NCBI RefSeq assembly: GCF_004364935.1
Contig: NZ_SOBT01000008.1
Location: 1,429,534 to 1,493,533, forward strand
DNA from: Panacagrimonas perspica
GTDB taxonomy: Bacteria > Pseudomonadota > Gammaproteobacteria > Nevskiales > Nevskiaceae
DNA: 64,000 nucleotides
Direction: 5' to 3'
Shown here: positions 1 to 7,899 of the stretch, in pieces
Layout of the letters: each line of letters opens with the position of its first letter
How positions within the stretch are numbered: the stretch's first letter is position 1
Notes under the pieces: generated by a model
Databases searched by the model: none
The model's input: the letters and a program-made list of their open reading frames with translations, nothing else
What the model was told of the DNA's origin: nothing
Position numbers and translations under genes: made by a program

Positions 1-200
1 TCGAGAGCCTGGCGATACCCACGCTGCTGATCGGCGGCGCATCGACGCCCTCGCCGTTCCCGCAACTGCTCGACCTGCTGCAGGCCCACCTGCCCCAGGT
101 GCAGCGCGTGACGATCCCGGGTGTGCGCCACGCAATGAATCTCGCCGCGCCCTGCCGTTCAACCGGGCGGTGCTGGAGTTTCTCGCATGAACCGGCGTGA
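1..200 (+). CDS. alpha/beta-hydrolase C-terminal fragment, partial, likely frameshifted
   Basis: The start lies outside the window. Reading from base 3, the sequence gives a typical alpha/beta-hydrolase end: a beta strand (IPTLLIGG), a helix, and then VTIPGVRHAMNLAAP, where the His fits the catalytic histidine of the Ser-Asp-His triad. After AAP this frame turns into unlikely residues and stops at 198-200. The neighbouring frame reads PFNRAVLEFLA and stops at 188-190, which is exactly the usual family ending (P..FN..V..FL). One base therefore seems to be missing near 149-156, either a real frameshift after the catalytic His or a sequence error. Substrate unknown. Confidence 0.6.
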   Translation, partial: ESLAIPTLLIGGASTPSPFPQLLDLLQAHLPQVQRVTIPGVRHAMNLAAPCRSTGRCWSFSHEPA

Positions 201-325
201 CCGGTCCGCCCACGGCGTGTTCACACAAGACGGCTTCGCGTCCTGACGCCAGCATCCGCGATTGCGCTTCCTCTTCTTCCGATGGGACGCGTTATGGTCG
301 AGGCCTGGAGACTGGAGCCGTCCGC

Positions 326-1411
326 ATGAATTCGTTTGAACCCGTTGTGCCCGTCGAAGCCGTCACGGCCGAATGGCTCACCACGGCCCTGCGCCAGGCC
401 GGACGGCTCGAAGGCGCGAAGGTCGTCGATGTCAGCTACCAGACCTGCGGCACCGGCCAGCTCGGCGATTCCTATCGCTTCACGCTGACCTACGACAAAC
501 CGTCGGCAGGACCGGCGACGGTCGTGGGCAAGTTCGCATCGAAGGATCCGACGAGCCGCGAATTCGGGACGCGCTCCGGCTTCTATCGCAGCGAGATCGG
601 CTTCTATCGCGAGATCGCGCCGAATCTCCCGGTCTCCATTCCCAAGGCGCTGCACGCGTCGCTGGCGAGCAACAACACGGACTTCGTGCTGCTGATGGAA
701 GACCTTGCACCCGCACGCCAGGTCGACCAGCTCCTCGGCTGCAGCGCGGACGAATCCGCGCGCGTGCTGGAGCAGGCTGCCGCACTGCATGCCGCGACCT
801 GGCACGACAGCCGCCTCGCCTCGCAGGACTGGCTCCAGGGACCGGTCGGAATCTTCACGCAGGTCACCGACAACTTCGCGGACGTCGTCAAGACTTTCCC
901 CGAGCTGTGCGCCGACCTCGTCCCCGAGCAGGACCTGGTCGAGGCGGCGCGCCTGGTCGATCACGCCGATGCCTGGAAGCGCACGTTCAGCGATCCGCAA
1001 TGCCTCTGGCACATGGACCTGCGCGCGGACAACGTGCTGTTCGATGCGCACGGCGGCAGCCGTCCGGTCGTGATCCTCGACTGGCAGGGCCTGGGCTTCG
1101 GCCGCGGCACCATCGACGTCGCGTACTGGATGGGCACGAGCATGGCCGTGGAGAACCGTCGCGCGCATGAACGCGATCTGGTGGCGCACTACCATGAGGC
1201 CCTGGTCGGACATGGCGTGAAGGACTACGACGCTGCGCGCTGCTGGGACGACTACCGCCTTCACGCGATCCATGGCCTGCAGGTCGGCGTCTTCGGTGTG
1301 GGCGCCGTCAAGCGCACACCGCGCGGGGACCAGATGTGGAAGCTGTGGATCGAACGCACGGCGGCGCAGGTGCGTGATCTGGAGAGTTTCGGGGTTCTGG
1401 CGCGGGTTTAG
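326..1411 (+). CDS. aminoglycoside phosphotransferase / ecdysteroid-kinase-like protein
   Basis: This is a 361-aa cytoplasmic small-molecule kinase of the protein-kinase-like fold. The catalytic loop is HMDLRADN (His229, Asp231, Asn236) and the metal-binding Asp is in ILDWQG (Asp252). A candidate ATP-binding Lys is in VVGKFASKD (Lys69), and LLMEDL at about 122-127 resembles the hinge. An open frame extends upstream to 197, but the ATG at 326 is preferred: it has GGAG upstream and the family fold begins there, while the extension is low-complexity. Bacterial relatives next to acyl-CoA dehydrogenases are often annotated as phosphotransferases of unknown substrate. The actual substrate cannot be read from sequence. 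It stands alone, about 100 bp before the phosphatase gene. Confidence 0.85.
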   Translation: MNSFEPVVPVEAVTAEWLTTALRQAGRLEGAKVVDVSYQTCGTGQLGDSYRFTLTYDKPSAGPATVVGKFASKDPTSREFGTRSGFYRSEIGFYREIAPNLPVSIPKALHASLASNNTDFVLLMEDLAPARQVDQLLGCSADESARVLEQAAALHAATWHDSRLASQDWLQGPVGIFTQVTDNFADVVKTFPELCADLVPEQDLVEAARLVDHADAWKRTFSDPQCLWHMDLRADNVLFDAHGGSRPVVILDWQGLGFGRGTIDVAYWMGTSMAVENRRAHERDLVAHYHEALVGHGVKDYDAARCWDDYRLHAIHGLQVGVFGVGAVKRTPRGDQMWKLWIERTAAQVRDLESFGVLARV

Positions 1412-1511
1412 CTATCGCGCAGGAACCCGCGGAGAGGAAGCCCATCTTCTTTGTCCCGAACCCGAGGGCGATCCCTCTCCGGCTCCCTCTCCATCCTGTT
1501 TAAGATCGGGG

Positions 1512-2390
1512 ATGAGCGCCCACCCGCTGCATCGCCAGGTTCCTGCCAACCCGAACGGGCGCGACTTCGTCGTCGGCGATCTGCACGGCCAGCAAGCCAT
1601 GCTCGATTGCCTGCTGCAGCACGTCTCGTTTGAGGAACGGAGCGACCGCCTGTTCTCGCTCGGCGACCTCGTGGATCGCGGACCCGACAACGATGCGCTG
1701 ATGCATCGCTTCGCCACCCGTCCCGGCCACTTCGCCATCCGCGGCAACCACGAAGCGCTCCTGCAGGCGGCGCGGCACAGCAGCCTGTACCTCAGGGTGT
1801 GGGAGCGAAACGGCGGACTGTGGGCGCGCGACCTGCCGCCGGGCCGGCTCGAAGAGATCGAGGCCTTCATCGACACGCTGCCCTATGCCATCGAACTGTC
1901 GCTGCAGGACGGCCGTCGCATCGGCCTGATCCACGCCGAAGTGAAGCCCGGCGCCGGCTGGCAGGACATTCGTGATCTCGATGCGCGGTTCGAGGACACG
2001 ATCGACGACGGCGGATCGACGGTGGCGGCCAGTGCGCTGTGGGGACGCCAGCGCTATCGCATCGCCGACTTCATCTCCAACGAACCCGCAGGCGCGACCT
2101 TGGCGCCGGAGGAACGCGCGGCGCTTTGCGCGAGGCTGCGCCCGGTCGACGGCATCGATCTGGTGTACGTCGGACACACGATCATCGGGAACCGGAAGCC
2201 CTTGCGCGTGGGCAACACCGTGTTCGTCGACACCGGCGCCTACCTCGCCACCGGCCGGCTCACGTTGATCGAACCGCTGCAGGATCACTACTGGCAGGTC
2301 ACCGCCGGCGCAGAGCCCAAGCTGGTCAAGGGCGGCCCGCGAAAGCTGCCGGATGCGCTGCTGATTCCGCCGGCTTACGCAAGCGCGTAA
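1512..2390 (+). CDS. PPP-family metallophosphoesterase (PrpA/PrpB, lambda-phosphatase-like)
   Basis: The 292-aa protein carries the three metal-binding blocks of serine/threonine phosphatases in order: GDLHG (22-26), GDLVDRGP (51-58) and GNHE (78-81). A later LIHAE and the C-terminal YVGHTII...VFVDTGAY complete the dinuclear metal site. The arrangement and length match the bacterial/phage lambda phosphatase group (PrpA, PrpB), which dephosphorylate proteins or small phosphoesters in the cytoplasm. The ATG at 1512 is chosen because homology begins shortly after it; a longer frame from 1272 overlaps the kinase gene and is rejected. No partner kinase can be assigned, although a kinase-fold gene precedes it on the same strand. 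Confidence 0.88.
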   Translation: MSAHPLHRQVPANPNGRDFVVGDLHGQQAMLDCLLQHVSFEERSDRLFSLGDLVDRGPDNDALMHRFATRPGHFAIRGNHEALLQAARHSSLYLRVWERNGGLWARDLPPGRLEEIEAFIDTLPYAIELSLQDGRRIGLIHAEVKPGAGWQDIRDLDARFEDTIDDGGSTVAASALWGRQRYRIADFISNEPAGATLAPEERAALCARLRPVDGIDLVYVGHTIIGNRKPLRVGNTVFVDTGAYLATGRLTLIEPLQDHYWQVTAGAEPKLVKGGPRKLPDALLIPPAYASA

Positions 2391-2742
2391 CGCGCGCACG
2401 CGCGGCGCGCAAACACGCCGCGAACGCTGTTGGCAATTTGCCCGAAGGCATCTCGCCGGGCTCGCATTCCGACCTGCCCGAACGCCGGCATCCCTGCGTG
2501 CGACGCCGCTCGACGGGCGCGGACGCCGTCGCGCGGCGCCTCGTTCCAGGCGCGTAATTCCCGCCAAAAACCGATGATTCCGCTCGCGCCAGCCAGCCGC
2601 ATCCGCACGCCGCGGCTCGTGGCATCCATCGTGCACCCGGATACAGCCAAGGCTTGCGTCGTCGCGCAGCCGCCCGGCGTTCACGACTCCGCACCGATAC
2701 GCGGGGCGAACGCGTCGCCCCGTCATCCTCCACAGAACTCGC
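2391..2742. other. 352-bp intergenic region, no convincing gene
   Basis: This GC-rich gap lies between the phosphatase and hemerythrin genes. It holds G/C-rich alternating purine-pyrimidine sequence just after the phosphatase stop (2391-2420), and open frames on both strands that lack start context, domains or signal peptides. No tRNA, terminator with a T-run or clear promoter was recognised. It may carry the hemerythrin promoter in its last 100 bp. Confidence 0.5.
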
Positions 2743-3201
2743 ATGACCGACAACATCTACGACGCCCTGCGCGAGAGTCACGAGTTGCAACGTTCGCTGT
2801 GCCGCGCACTGCTGCGTTCCAAGCCACACACCGAACAGCGCATCGCCACCTTCACGGCGCTGCGCATCGAACTCGCCGCGCACGCCGCGGCGGAAGAGCG
2901 CTTTCTCTACGCGCCGATCCTGATGGAAGACGCGGGCCTGTCCTCGGCGCGGCACGCGCTGCACGAGCACCACCAGATGGACGAACTGGTCGAGGACCTG
3001 CAGGTGCGCGACCACTCCGGCGCGTCGTGGCTGGCCACCGCCAGGAAGCTCTCGCACAAGGTGCATCACCATCTGCGCGAAGAAGAGAAGAAGTTCTTCC
3101 AGGTGTCCGGAAAGCTGTTGTCGAAAGCCGAAAAGGTCCGTGCCGCAAAGCGGTATCGCAAGGATTACGCGCGCATGCAGAAGACGCTGAAGAGCGCCTG
3201 A
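2743..3201 (+). CDS. hemerythrin HHE-domain protein
   Basis: This 152-aa all-helical cytoplasmic protein shows the hemerythrin-like diiron pattern: an early His in LRESHEL, His-x3-Glu-type pairs in ELAAHAAAEERFLYAPI, HEHHQMDEL, and a late HHHLREEEKKFF. These His/Glu residues would ligand a diiron or single-metal centre. Family members bind O2 or NO, or act in iron-sulfur repair and stress sensing. The basic tail (KAEKVRAAKRYRKDYARMQK) is typical of stand-alone HHE proteins in proteobacteria. The gene sits just before DUF3309 and an AI-2E-type permease on the same strand. This could be a small stress-related group, but the spacing does not prove an operon. Confidence 0.85.
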   Translation: MTDNIYDALRESHELQRSLCRALLRSKPHTEQRIATFTALRIELAAHAAAEERFLYAPILMEDAGLSSARHALHEHHQMDELVEDLQVRDHSGASWLATARKLSHKVHHHLREEEKKFFQVSGKLLSKAEKVRAAKRYRKDYARMQKTLKSA

Positions 3202-3250
3202 CCTGCCTCTACATTTCTGCAGTCAACCACGCTGACGGAGCACATTGCCC

Positions 3251-3406
3251 ATGCTGTCCACGGTCCTGATCGTCGTGCTCATCGTCGTCCTGATCGGCGC
3301 GTTGCCGACCTGGCCGCACAGTCGCCAGTGGGGCTACTACCCCAGCGGCGCGGCAGGCTTGGTCGCGGCCATCCTGCTGATCCTGTTCTTCCTCGGCTAC
3401 CTGTGA
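3251..3406 (+). CDS. DUF3309 family small membrane protein
   Basis: This short gene encodes 51 residues: an N-terminal hydrophobic helix (MLSTVLIVVLIVVLIGA), the conserved loop LPTWPHSRQWGYYPSG, and a second hydrophobic helix ending FFLGYL. This two-helix layout with the LPTWPHSxxWGYxPSG loop is the hallmark of DUF3309, found in many proteobacteria with no assigned role. The start at 3251 fits the family length exactly. It lies 49 bp after the hemerythrin stop and 47 bp before the permease, so the three may be co-transcribed. Confidence 0.88.
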   Translation: MLSTVLIVVLIVVLIGALPTWPHSRQWGYYPSGAAGLVAAILLILFFLGYL

Positions 3407-3453
3407 AGAACGTCCCGCCCGCGCCGCGCGTCGCCTGCGGGACATAACACTCC

Positions 3454-4680
3454 ATGCCCAACGACGCCGCCGATGTGATCGCCGACGAGCCGCGCGCGGT
3501 CACAGCGACCCCGCGCGGTGCGCAGGCGATCCGTAGCGCCTCGATCGGCATCGTGGCGCTCGTCGCCGTCGTCCTCGGGCTCAAGTTCGCAAAAGATGCG
3601 CTGATCCCGATCACTCTCGCCGTCTTCCTCGGCTACGCGCTGATGCCGATGGTGATGTGGCTCAAGAAGCGCGCTCGCATTCCGCTGCCGATCGGCGCCG
3701 CACTGGCGCTTTCGCTGGCGGTCGGCGGCACCGGAGCCGGAATCCTCGCGGTGCAGCCGCAGGTCAACCAGTTGATCGATTCGGTGCCGCAGGCCACGCA
3801 GAAGCTCAAGGCGCTGCTGCACCGCACGTCGCTCGATCGCAACAGCGCGGTGCGGCGCCTGACGATCGCCGCCGACGAGATCCAGAAGGCCACGGCTCCT
3901 TCTCCACCCGGCTCGAAGGCGACAGGCAAGGCCCCTGCCGAGTCGCCGCTCAAGCTGCGCGACTACGTCTGGTCGGGCGCACTGCAGCTGTTCAACGGAA
4001 TCGGACAGACCATCATCGTCCTTGCGTTGAGTTTCTTCCTGCTGATTTCCGGACACGACTTCAAACGCAAACTGGTGCGCATCAGCGGCCAGACGCTGAG
4101 CCAGAAGAAGCTGACCGTCCAGATCCTCGAAGAGATCGAGGCGCAGATCCAGCGTTATCTGCTCATCCAGTTCGCGACCAGCGCGCTGGTCGGCGTGGCC
4201 ACCGGCATCGTCTTCGCCGTCCTCGGGCTCGAGAACGCGATGTTCTGGGCATTCGCCGCCGGCGCCTTCCACCTGATCCCGTACATCGGCACGGCGCTGG
4301 TCATCGGCGCGGCCTCGGTATTCGCCTACTTGCAGTTCGACGACCCGCACGCGGTGCTGGTCGTCGCGGCCAGTGCATTCGCCGTCGCCGGCGTCATCGG
4401 CCTGGGCCTGGTGCCCTGGCTGACACAGCGCATGGCGCGCATGAACGCCGTCGCCACGTTCGTCTCGCTGATCGTCTGGAACTGGCTGTGGGGCGTGCCC
4501 GGCCTGCTGCTGGGCATCCCGATCATGATGGTCGTCATGGCGATCTGCGAACGCATCGAACACCTGAGCCCGGTTGCGGAACTGCTCGCATCCGAGGCGC
4601 CGCGATCGCCGGTCACGGCGCCACTCGCGCCCGCCCCGTGCGCCGAGCCGGAACGCTGCCTCGCGCCCTCCGATAGCTGA
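3454..4680 (+). CDS. AI-2E family transporter (PerM/YdiK-like permease)
   Basis: This 408-aa inner-membrane protein has the AI-2E/DUF20 layout: an N-terminal pair of membrane helices (about 25-75), a long soluble segment with LIDSVPQATQKLKALL, a helix near IIVLALSFFLLISG, and C-terminal helices including LIPYIGTALVIGA and NWLWGVPGLLLGIP. The GxPxxxLxxP-like end of the last helices is usual for the family. Members export autoinducer-2 (TqsA) or other small molecules, or exchange Na+/H+; the specific cargo is unknown here. The tail after about residue 370 is Pro/Ala-rich and probably disordered. It lies downstream of DUF3309 on the same strand. Confidence 0.87.
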   Translation: MPNDAADVIADEPRAVTATPRGAQAIRSASIGIVALVAVVLGLKFAKDALIPITLAVFLGYALMPMVMWLKKRARIPLPIGAALALSLAVGGTGAGILAVQPQVNQLIDSVPQATQKLKALLHRTSLDRNSAVRRLTIAADEIQKATAPSPPGSKATGKAPAESPLKLRDYVWSGALQLFNGIGQTIIVLALSFFLLISGHDFKRKLVRISGQTLSQKKLTVQILEEIEAQIQRYLLIQFATSALVGVATGIVFAVLGLENAMFWAFAAGAFHLIPYIGTALVIGAASVFAYLQFDDPHAVLVVAASAFAVAGVIGLGLVPWLTQRMARMNAVATFVSLIVWNWLWGVPGLLLGIPIMMVVMAICERIEHLSPVAELLASEAPRSPVTAPLAPAPCAEPERCLAPSDS

Positions 4681-4812
4681 ACGCGCCATCGGTTCCGAGG
4701 ATGGCCACCCGTATCCGCCCGGATTCTCGGCGCCGGCGGGCTTTGCTAGGTTCGTCGCCCCATCCCCTGCGGCCACGAGCCGCGGCACGAGCCTCCTTCC
4801 CAAGACGGGCAC

Positions 4813-5985
4813 ATGACCTCTCACGATCCCTCGGACTTCAAGCCCACTTTGCCGTTCTTCAGGCACGAGCACGAGCTGCTGCGCGACACGATCCGCCGAT
4901 TCATCGCCGACCGCGTGCTGCCGCAGGCCGACGCCTGGGAGGAAGCCGGATTCGTTCCCCGCGAGATCCTGCGCGAGATGGGCGAACTGGGATTGCTCGG
5001 CATCCGCTACGACAGCCGTCACGGCGGCAGCGAACTCGACACGCTCGCCACCGTCGTGCTCGCCGAGGAGCTGGGCCGTTCGACCTACGGCGGATTCGCA
5101 GTCACGGTGCTGGTGCACACCGACATGGCGAGCCCGCACCTGTTCCACGCGGGAACACCCGAGCAGATCGACCGCTACATGCCCGACCTGATCGCCGGCA
5201 AGAAGATCGCAGCCGTGGCGATGACCGAGGCCGGCGCCGGTTCGGACCTGGCGAGCATGCGCATGACGGCGCGTCGCGACGGCAACGAGTGGGTCCTCAA
5301 CGGCTCCAAGATGTTCATCACCAACGGCATCCACGCGGATCTGTATTTCGTGGCCGCCAAGACCGGCGCACCGGGGCGCAATCGCGACATCTCGATGTTC
5401 ATCGTCGAGAAGGGAACGCCGGGTTTCAGCGTCGCGCGGCCGCTGAAGAAGCACGGCTGGCTGTCCAGCGACACCGCGGAACTTTCGTTCATCGATTGCC
5501 GCATTCCGGCCGAAAATCTGCTCGGCCAGGAAGGAAAAGGTTTCTACGCGTTGACGCGCAACCTGCAGAACGAGCGCATCGTGCTCGGCGCGCAGGCCAT
5601 GGGCGAAGCCTCCCGCGCGATCGAACTCGCCGTGGAATGGGCGACGCAGCGCCAGGCCTTCGGGGCCGCGCTGTGGGAGAAGCAGACGATCCGTCATCGG
5701 CTCGCGACGCGCCTTGCGCAGGTCGAAGCTGCGCGCAGCCTCGTCTACAGCTGCGCGTGGCGAGATGCGCAGGGCCAGCAGGTGGTCAAGGAAGTCTCGA
5801 TGGTCAAGGCGCTGTGCGGAGACCTCGTCAACCAGGTCATGTACGACTGCCTGCAGTTCCACGGCGGCATGGGCTTCATCCGCGAGACCGCCATCGAACG
5901 CATGACGCGCGATGCGCGCGTGCAGTCCATCGGCGGCGGCGCCACCGAGGTCATGCTCGAAGAGATCGCGAAGCGGATGGTCTAG
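4813..5985 (+). CDS. acyl-CoA dehydrogenase (IVD/LCAD-type catalytic Glu)
   Basis: This 390-aa FAD enzyme introduces the alpha-beta double bond in acyl-CoA thioesters. It shows the acyl-CoA dehydrogenase signature AVAMTEAGAGSDLASM (about 134-149), NGSKMFITNG in the FAD-binding mid domain, and a C-terminal helical domain with QFHGGMGFIRETAIERMTRDAR. The usual C-terminal catalytic Glu (YEGT motif) is replaced by IGGGATEVM. A Glu occurs instead at 254 in LQNERIVLGA, the position used by isovaleryl-CoA and long-chain dehydrogenases. A branched or long acyl substrate is therefore plausible. Free-standing, 81 bp before the luciferase-like gene. Confidence 0.9.
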   Translation: MTSHDPSDFKPTLPFFRHEHELLRDTIRRFIADRVLPQADAWEEAGFVPREILREMGELGLLGIRYDSRHGGSELDTLATVVLAEELGRSTYGGFAVTVLVHTDMASPHLFHAGTPEQIDRYMPDLIAGKKIAAVAMTEAGAGSDLASMRMTARRDGNEWVLNGSKMFITNGIHADLYFVAAKTGAPGRNRDISMFIVEKGTPGFSVARPLKKHGWLSSDTAELSFIDCRIPAENLLGQEGKGFYALTRNLQNERIVLGAQAMGEASRAIELAVEWATQRQAFGAALWEKQTIRHRLATRLAQVEAARSLVYSCAWRDAQGQQVVKEVSMVKALCGDLVNQVMYDCLQFHGGMGFIRETAIERMTRDARVQSIGGGATEVMLEEIAKRMV

Positions 5986-6066
5986 CGCCAAGCCGATGCA
6001 AGACCCGCTCGGCGCGATCGCGTGATATGAGCGAATCCGCCACCAGATGATCCAAGGAGACTCGAC

Positions 6067-7203
6067 GTGAAGCGAACGTCACCTGATGCACAGACCGCGA
6101 GCCGTTCCTCGCTCGCGCTGTTCGACCCGCGACAGAAACTCAAGCTCGGATTGTTCAGCTTCAATGTCAGCGGCGGCATGATGGCGACGTCGGTCCCGAC
6201 GACGTACGAGCTGTCGTGGAAACACACACGCGCGATCGCACAGAAAGCCGAGGCGATGGGCTTCGAGGCGCTGGTTCCGGTCGGCCGCTGGCGCGGCTTC
6301 GGCGGTGAGACCAATTTCGCCGGCGAGTCCTTCGAGACCTACACCTGGGCCGCGGGCCTGGCCGAGGCCACCGAGCGCATCATGGTGTTTGCCACCTCGC
6401 ACGTGCCCACGGTGCATCCGATCCTCGCGGCCAAGCAGGCGGCGACGATCGACCACATCTCCGGCGGTCGCTTCGGACTGAACCTCGTGATGGGATGGTT
6501 CACCGCCGAGATGGAGATGTTCGGCGGCAAGCAGAAAGAGCACGACGAGCGCTATCGCTTCGGCTCCGAGTGGGTCGAGATCGTCAAGCGGCTGTGGAGC
6601 GAAGAGGAAGCGGTCGATTTCGACGGCACGTTCTTCCAGATCAAGCAGGCCATCGCGCGTCCGCGCCCGGTGCAGAACCCGCATCCGGTTCTCGTCAACG
6701 CCGGCAGTTCCCCTCCGGGCCTGGATTTCTCCGCGAAGTACTGCGACATCAACTTCGTCGGCATGGGTTCGTTCGAGATGGGACAGGCCGCAGCCAGCGC
6801 CGTACGCAAGCGCGCGCGGGACGTCTACCAGCGCGACATCTCGACGATGACCTACGCGACCGTCGTCTGTCGCGACACCGAGGCGGAAGCCAAGCGCGAC
6901 TACGACGCGATGGTCGCGGGCATCGACTGGGGTGCGATCGACAACTTGGTGCGCGTGTTCGGCCTCGAAGGCCAGTCCTACGGCGACGCCGAGGCCGTGC
7001 GCCAGCTGCGCACGCAGTTCGCGATGGGATGGGGCGGCATGACCTTCGTCGGCACGCCCGAGCAGATCGTCGAGAAGCTCGCGAAGACGTCCGAGATCGG
7101 CATCGGCGGCATCGTGCTCGGGTTCAACGACTACGTCGTCGAACTCGATCATTTCGATCGCAAGGTGATGCCGTTGTTGCGACAGGCGGGGTTGAGGAGC
7201 TAG
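6067..7203 (+). CDS. LLM-class flavin-dependent oxidoreductase (SsuD/RutA-like monooxygenase)
   Basis: The 378-aa protein belongs to the bacterial luciferase-like TIM-barrel family that uses reduced FMN and O2. It shows KLGLFSFNVSGG near the start, the conserved core AATIDHISGGRFGLNLVMGW (about 119-138), and ARPRPVQNPHPVLVNAGSS, where the phosphate of FMN usually binds. The overall motif set is close to alkanesulfonate monooxygenase SsuD and pyrimidine oxygenase RutA. No ssu or rut genes are nearby, and no NADPH:FMN reductase is seen in the window, so the reduced flavin must come from elsewhere. Substrate unknown. The preceding 25 bp include CCAAGGAG, a good ribosome-binding site. Confidence 0.88.
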   Translation: MKRTSPDAQTASRSSLALFDPRQKLKLGLFSFNVSGGMMATSVPTTYELSWKHTRAIAQKAEAMGFEALVPVGRWRGFGGETNFAGESFETYTWAAGLAEATERIMVFATSHVPTVHPILAAKQAATIDHISGGRFGLNLVMGWFTAEMEMFGGKQKEHDERYRFGSEWVEIVKRLWSEEEAVDFDGTFFQIKQAIARPRPVQNPHPVLVNAGSSPPGLDFSAKYCDINFVGMGSFEMGQAAASAVRKRARDVYQRDISTMTYATVVCRDTEAEAKRDYDAMVAGIDWGAIDNLVRVFGLEGQSYGDAEAVRQLRTQFAMGWGGMTFVGTPEQIVEKLAKTSEIGIGGIVLGFNDYVVELDHFDRKVMPLLRQAGLRS

Positions 7204-7245
7204 ACCGAGGTCCCTTCATATACGCCCTCGCAACACCGCAGCTTC

Positions 7246-7335
7246 CGTAGGCTGGGATGGAGCGAAGCGAATCCCAGCGTCGCGTCCGCAAGTCACCTTG
7301 CTGCTGGGATTCGCTTCGCTCCATCCCAGCCTACG
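7246..7335. repeat. 33-bp perfect inverted repeat (REP-like hairpin)
   Basis: The arms at 7246-7278 and 7303-7335 are perfect reverse complements, separated by 24 bp. Each arm begins or ends with CGTAGGCTGGGAT/ATCCCAGCCTACG and contains the AGCGAAGCGAA core, so each arm can also fold on itself. It lies between convergent genes and resembles REP/BIME doublets mobilised by RAYT transposases. It could also end transcription from both sides, although no T-run follows. Confidence 0.85.
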
Positions 7336-7348
7336 CCGTCTAATCCGA

Positions 7349-7404
7349 ATCCCGGGGTTCCTCTCGCATACGGAACGCAACCCCGGGCGAAGCCCGGGCT
7401 ACGG
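7349..7404. repeat. REP element of the CGTAGCCCGGG family, 5' arm degenerate (copy A)
   Basis: The right half (CCCCGGGCGAAGCCCGGGCTACGG, 7381-7404) and the centre (CTCGCATACGGAACGC) match the other copies at 18588, 21495, 40436, 50915 and 51067, while the left arm has lost its GTAG end. The terminal CTA (7399-7401) is the stop codon of the minus-strand SnoaL-like gene. Confidence 0.75.
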
Positions 7405-7845
7405 ATCCTTTCGACCGAGACCGCCTGGGCTCACGTGCGCCACCGCACCCGCCAGGCCCGGCCACCGGGTCGGCTCGAGGTACGTGCGATCGGTCGCGAT
7501 GCGTCCGTCACGCACCGTGAGAATCGTGCAGAACGGCGAGTAGAACTCGGGCTGCGCCAGGTCCAGGATCGCGGCCTCGAGGATCACGGTGTCGACGCCG
7601 CTGAAGTGGACGTGATCGACGCGCATGCGCCGCGTCGGGCAGGCACCGAACACACCCTCGCAGACGCGCAGCAACTGCTCATGCCCGCGCACTTCGGCGC
7701 TGTTGAAACACAGGTGCGCATCCGGGGCATAACACTCGCGCACGAGCCGCCCCACGTCCGTGTTGTAGGTCTGCTCCCAGTGACGCACCAGCCGCAACTG
7801 TTCGCGCTGGGCCTCGTTCTGCGGCTCCACTTGGTCGATACGCAT
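7399..7845 (-). CDS. SnoaL / NTF2-like domain protein
   Basis: This 148-aa protein has the alpha+beta-barrel pattern of the NTF2-like superfamily: N-terminal helices with LRLVRHWEQTYN, then YAPDAHLCFN, HEQLLRVCEGVFGACPTRRM, and strands including VDHVHFSGVDTVILEA and FCTILTVRDGRIATDRTYL. Family members are small hydrolases, isomerases, dehydratases or binding proteins acting on polyketides, steroids and similar ligands. The ATG has AGGGAGGAG upstream. The gene is 54 bp downstream of the MDR oxidoreductase on the same strand, suggesting joint expression. Its last codon and stop fall in a REP element, so the final residues (GRKDP) may not be ancestral. Confidence 0.72.
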   Translation of the reverse strand: MRIDQVEPQNEAQREQLRLVRHWEQTYNTDVGRLVRECYAPDAHLCFNSAEVRGHEQLLRVCEGVFGACPTRRMRVDHVHFSGVDTVILEAAILDLAQPEFYSPFCTILTVRDGRIATDRTYLEPTRWPGLAGAVAHVSPGGLGRKDP

Positions 7846-7899
7846 GCCGTGCTCTCCTCCCTGTCCGACTTTTTTATTGCGCCGCTCGCACGCGTCGCA

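Noticed and set aside
2375-2650. 91-codon minus-strand frame in the intergenic gap after the phosphatase
   Set aside because: Overlaps the phosphatase end, Arg/Ala-rich, no ribosome-binding site or domain.
3397-5991. Open frame of 864 codons antisense to the permease and acyl-CoA dehydrogenase
   Set aside because: Covers two real genes and has no recognisable domain.
7246-7335. Insertion sequence
   Set aside because: Only inverted repeats with no transposase gene between or beside them.
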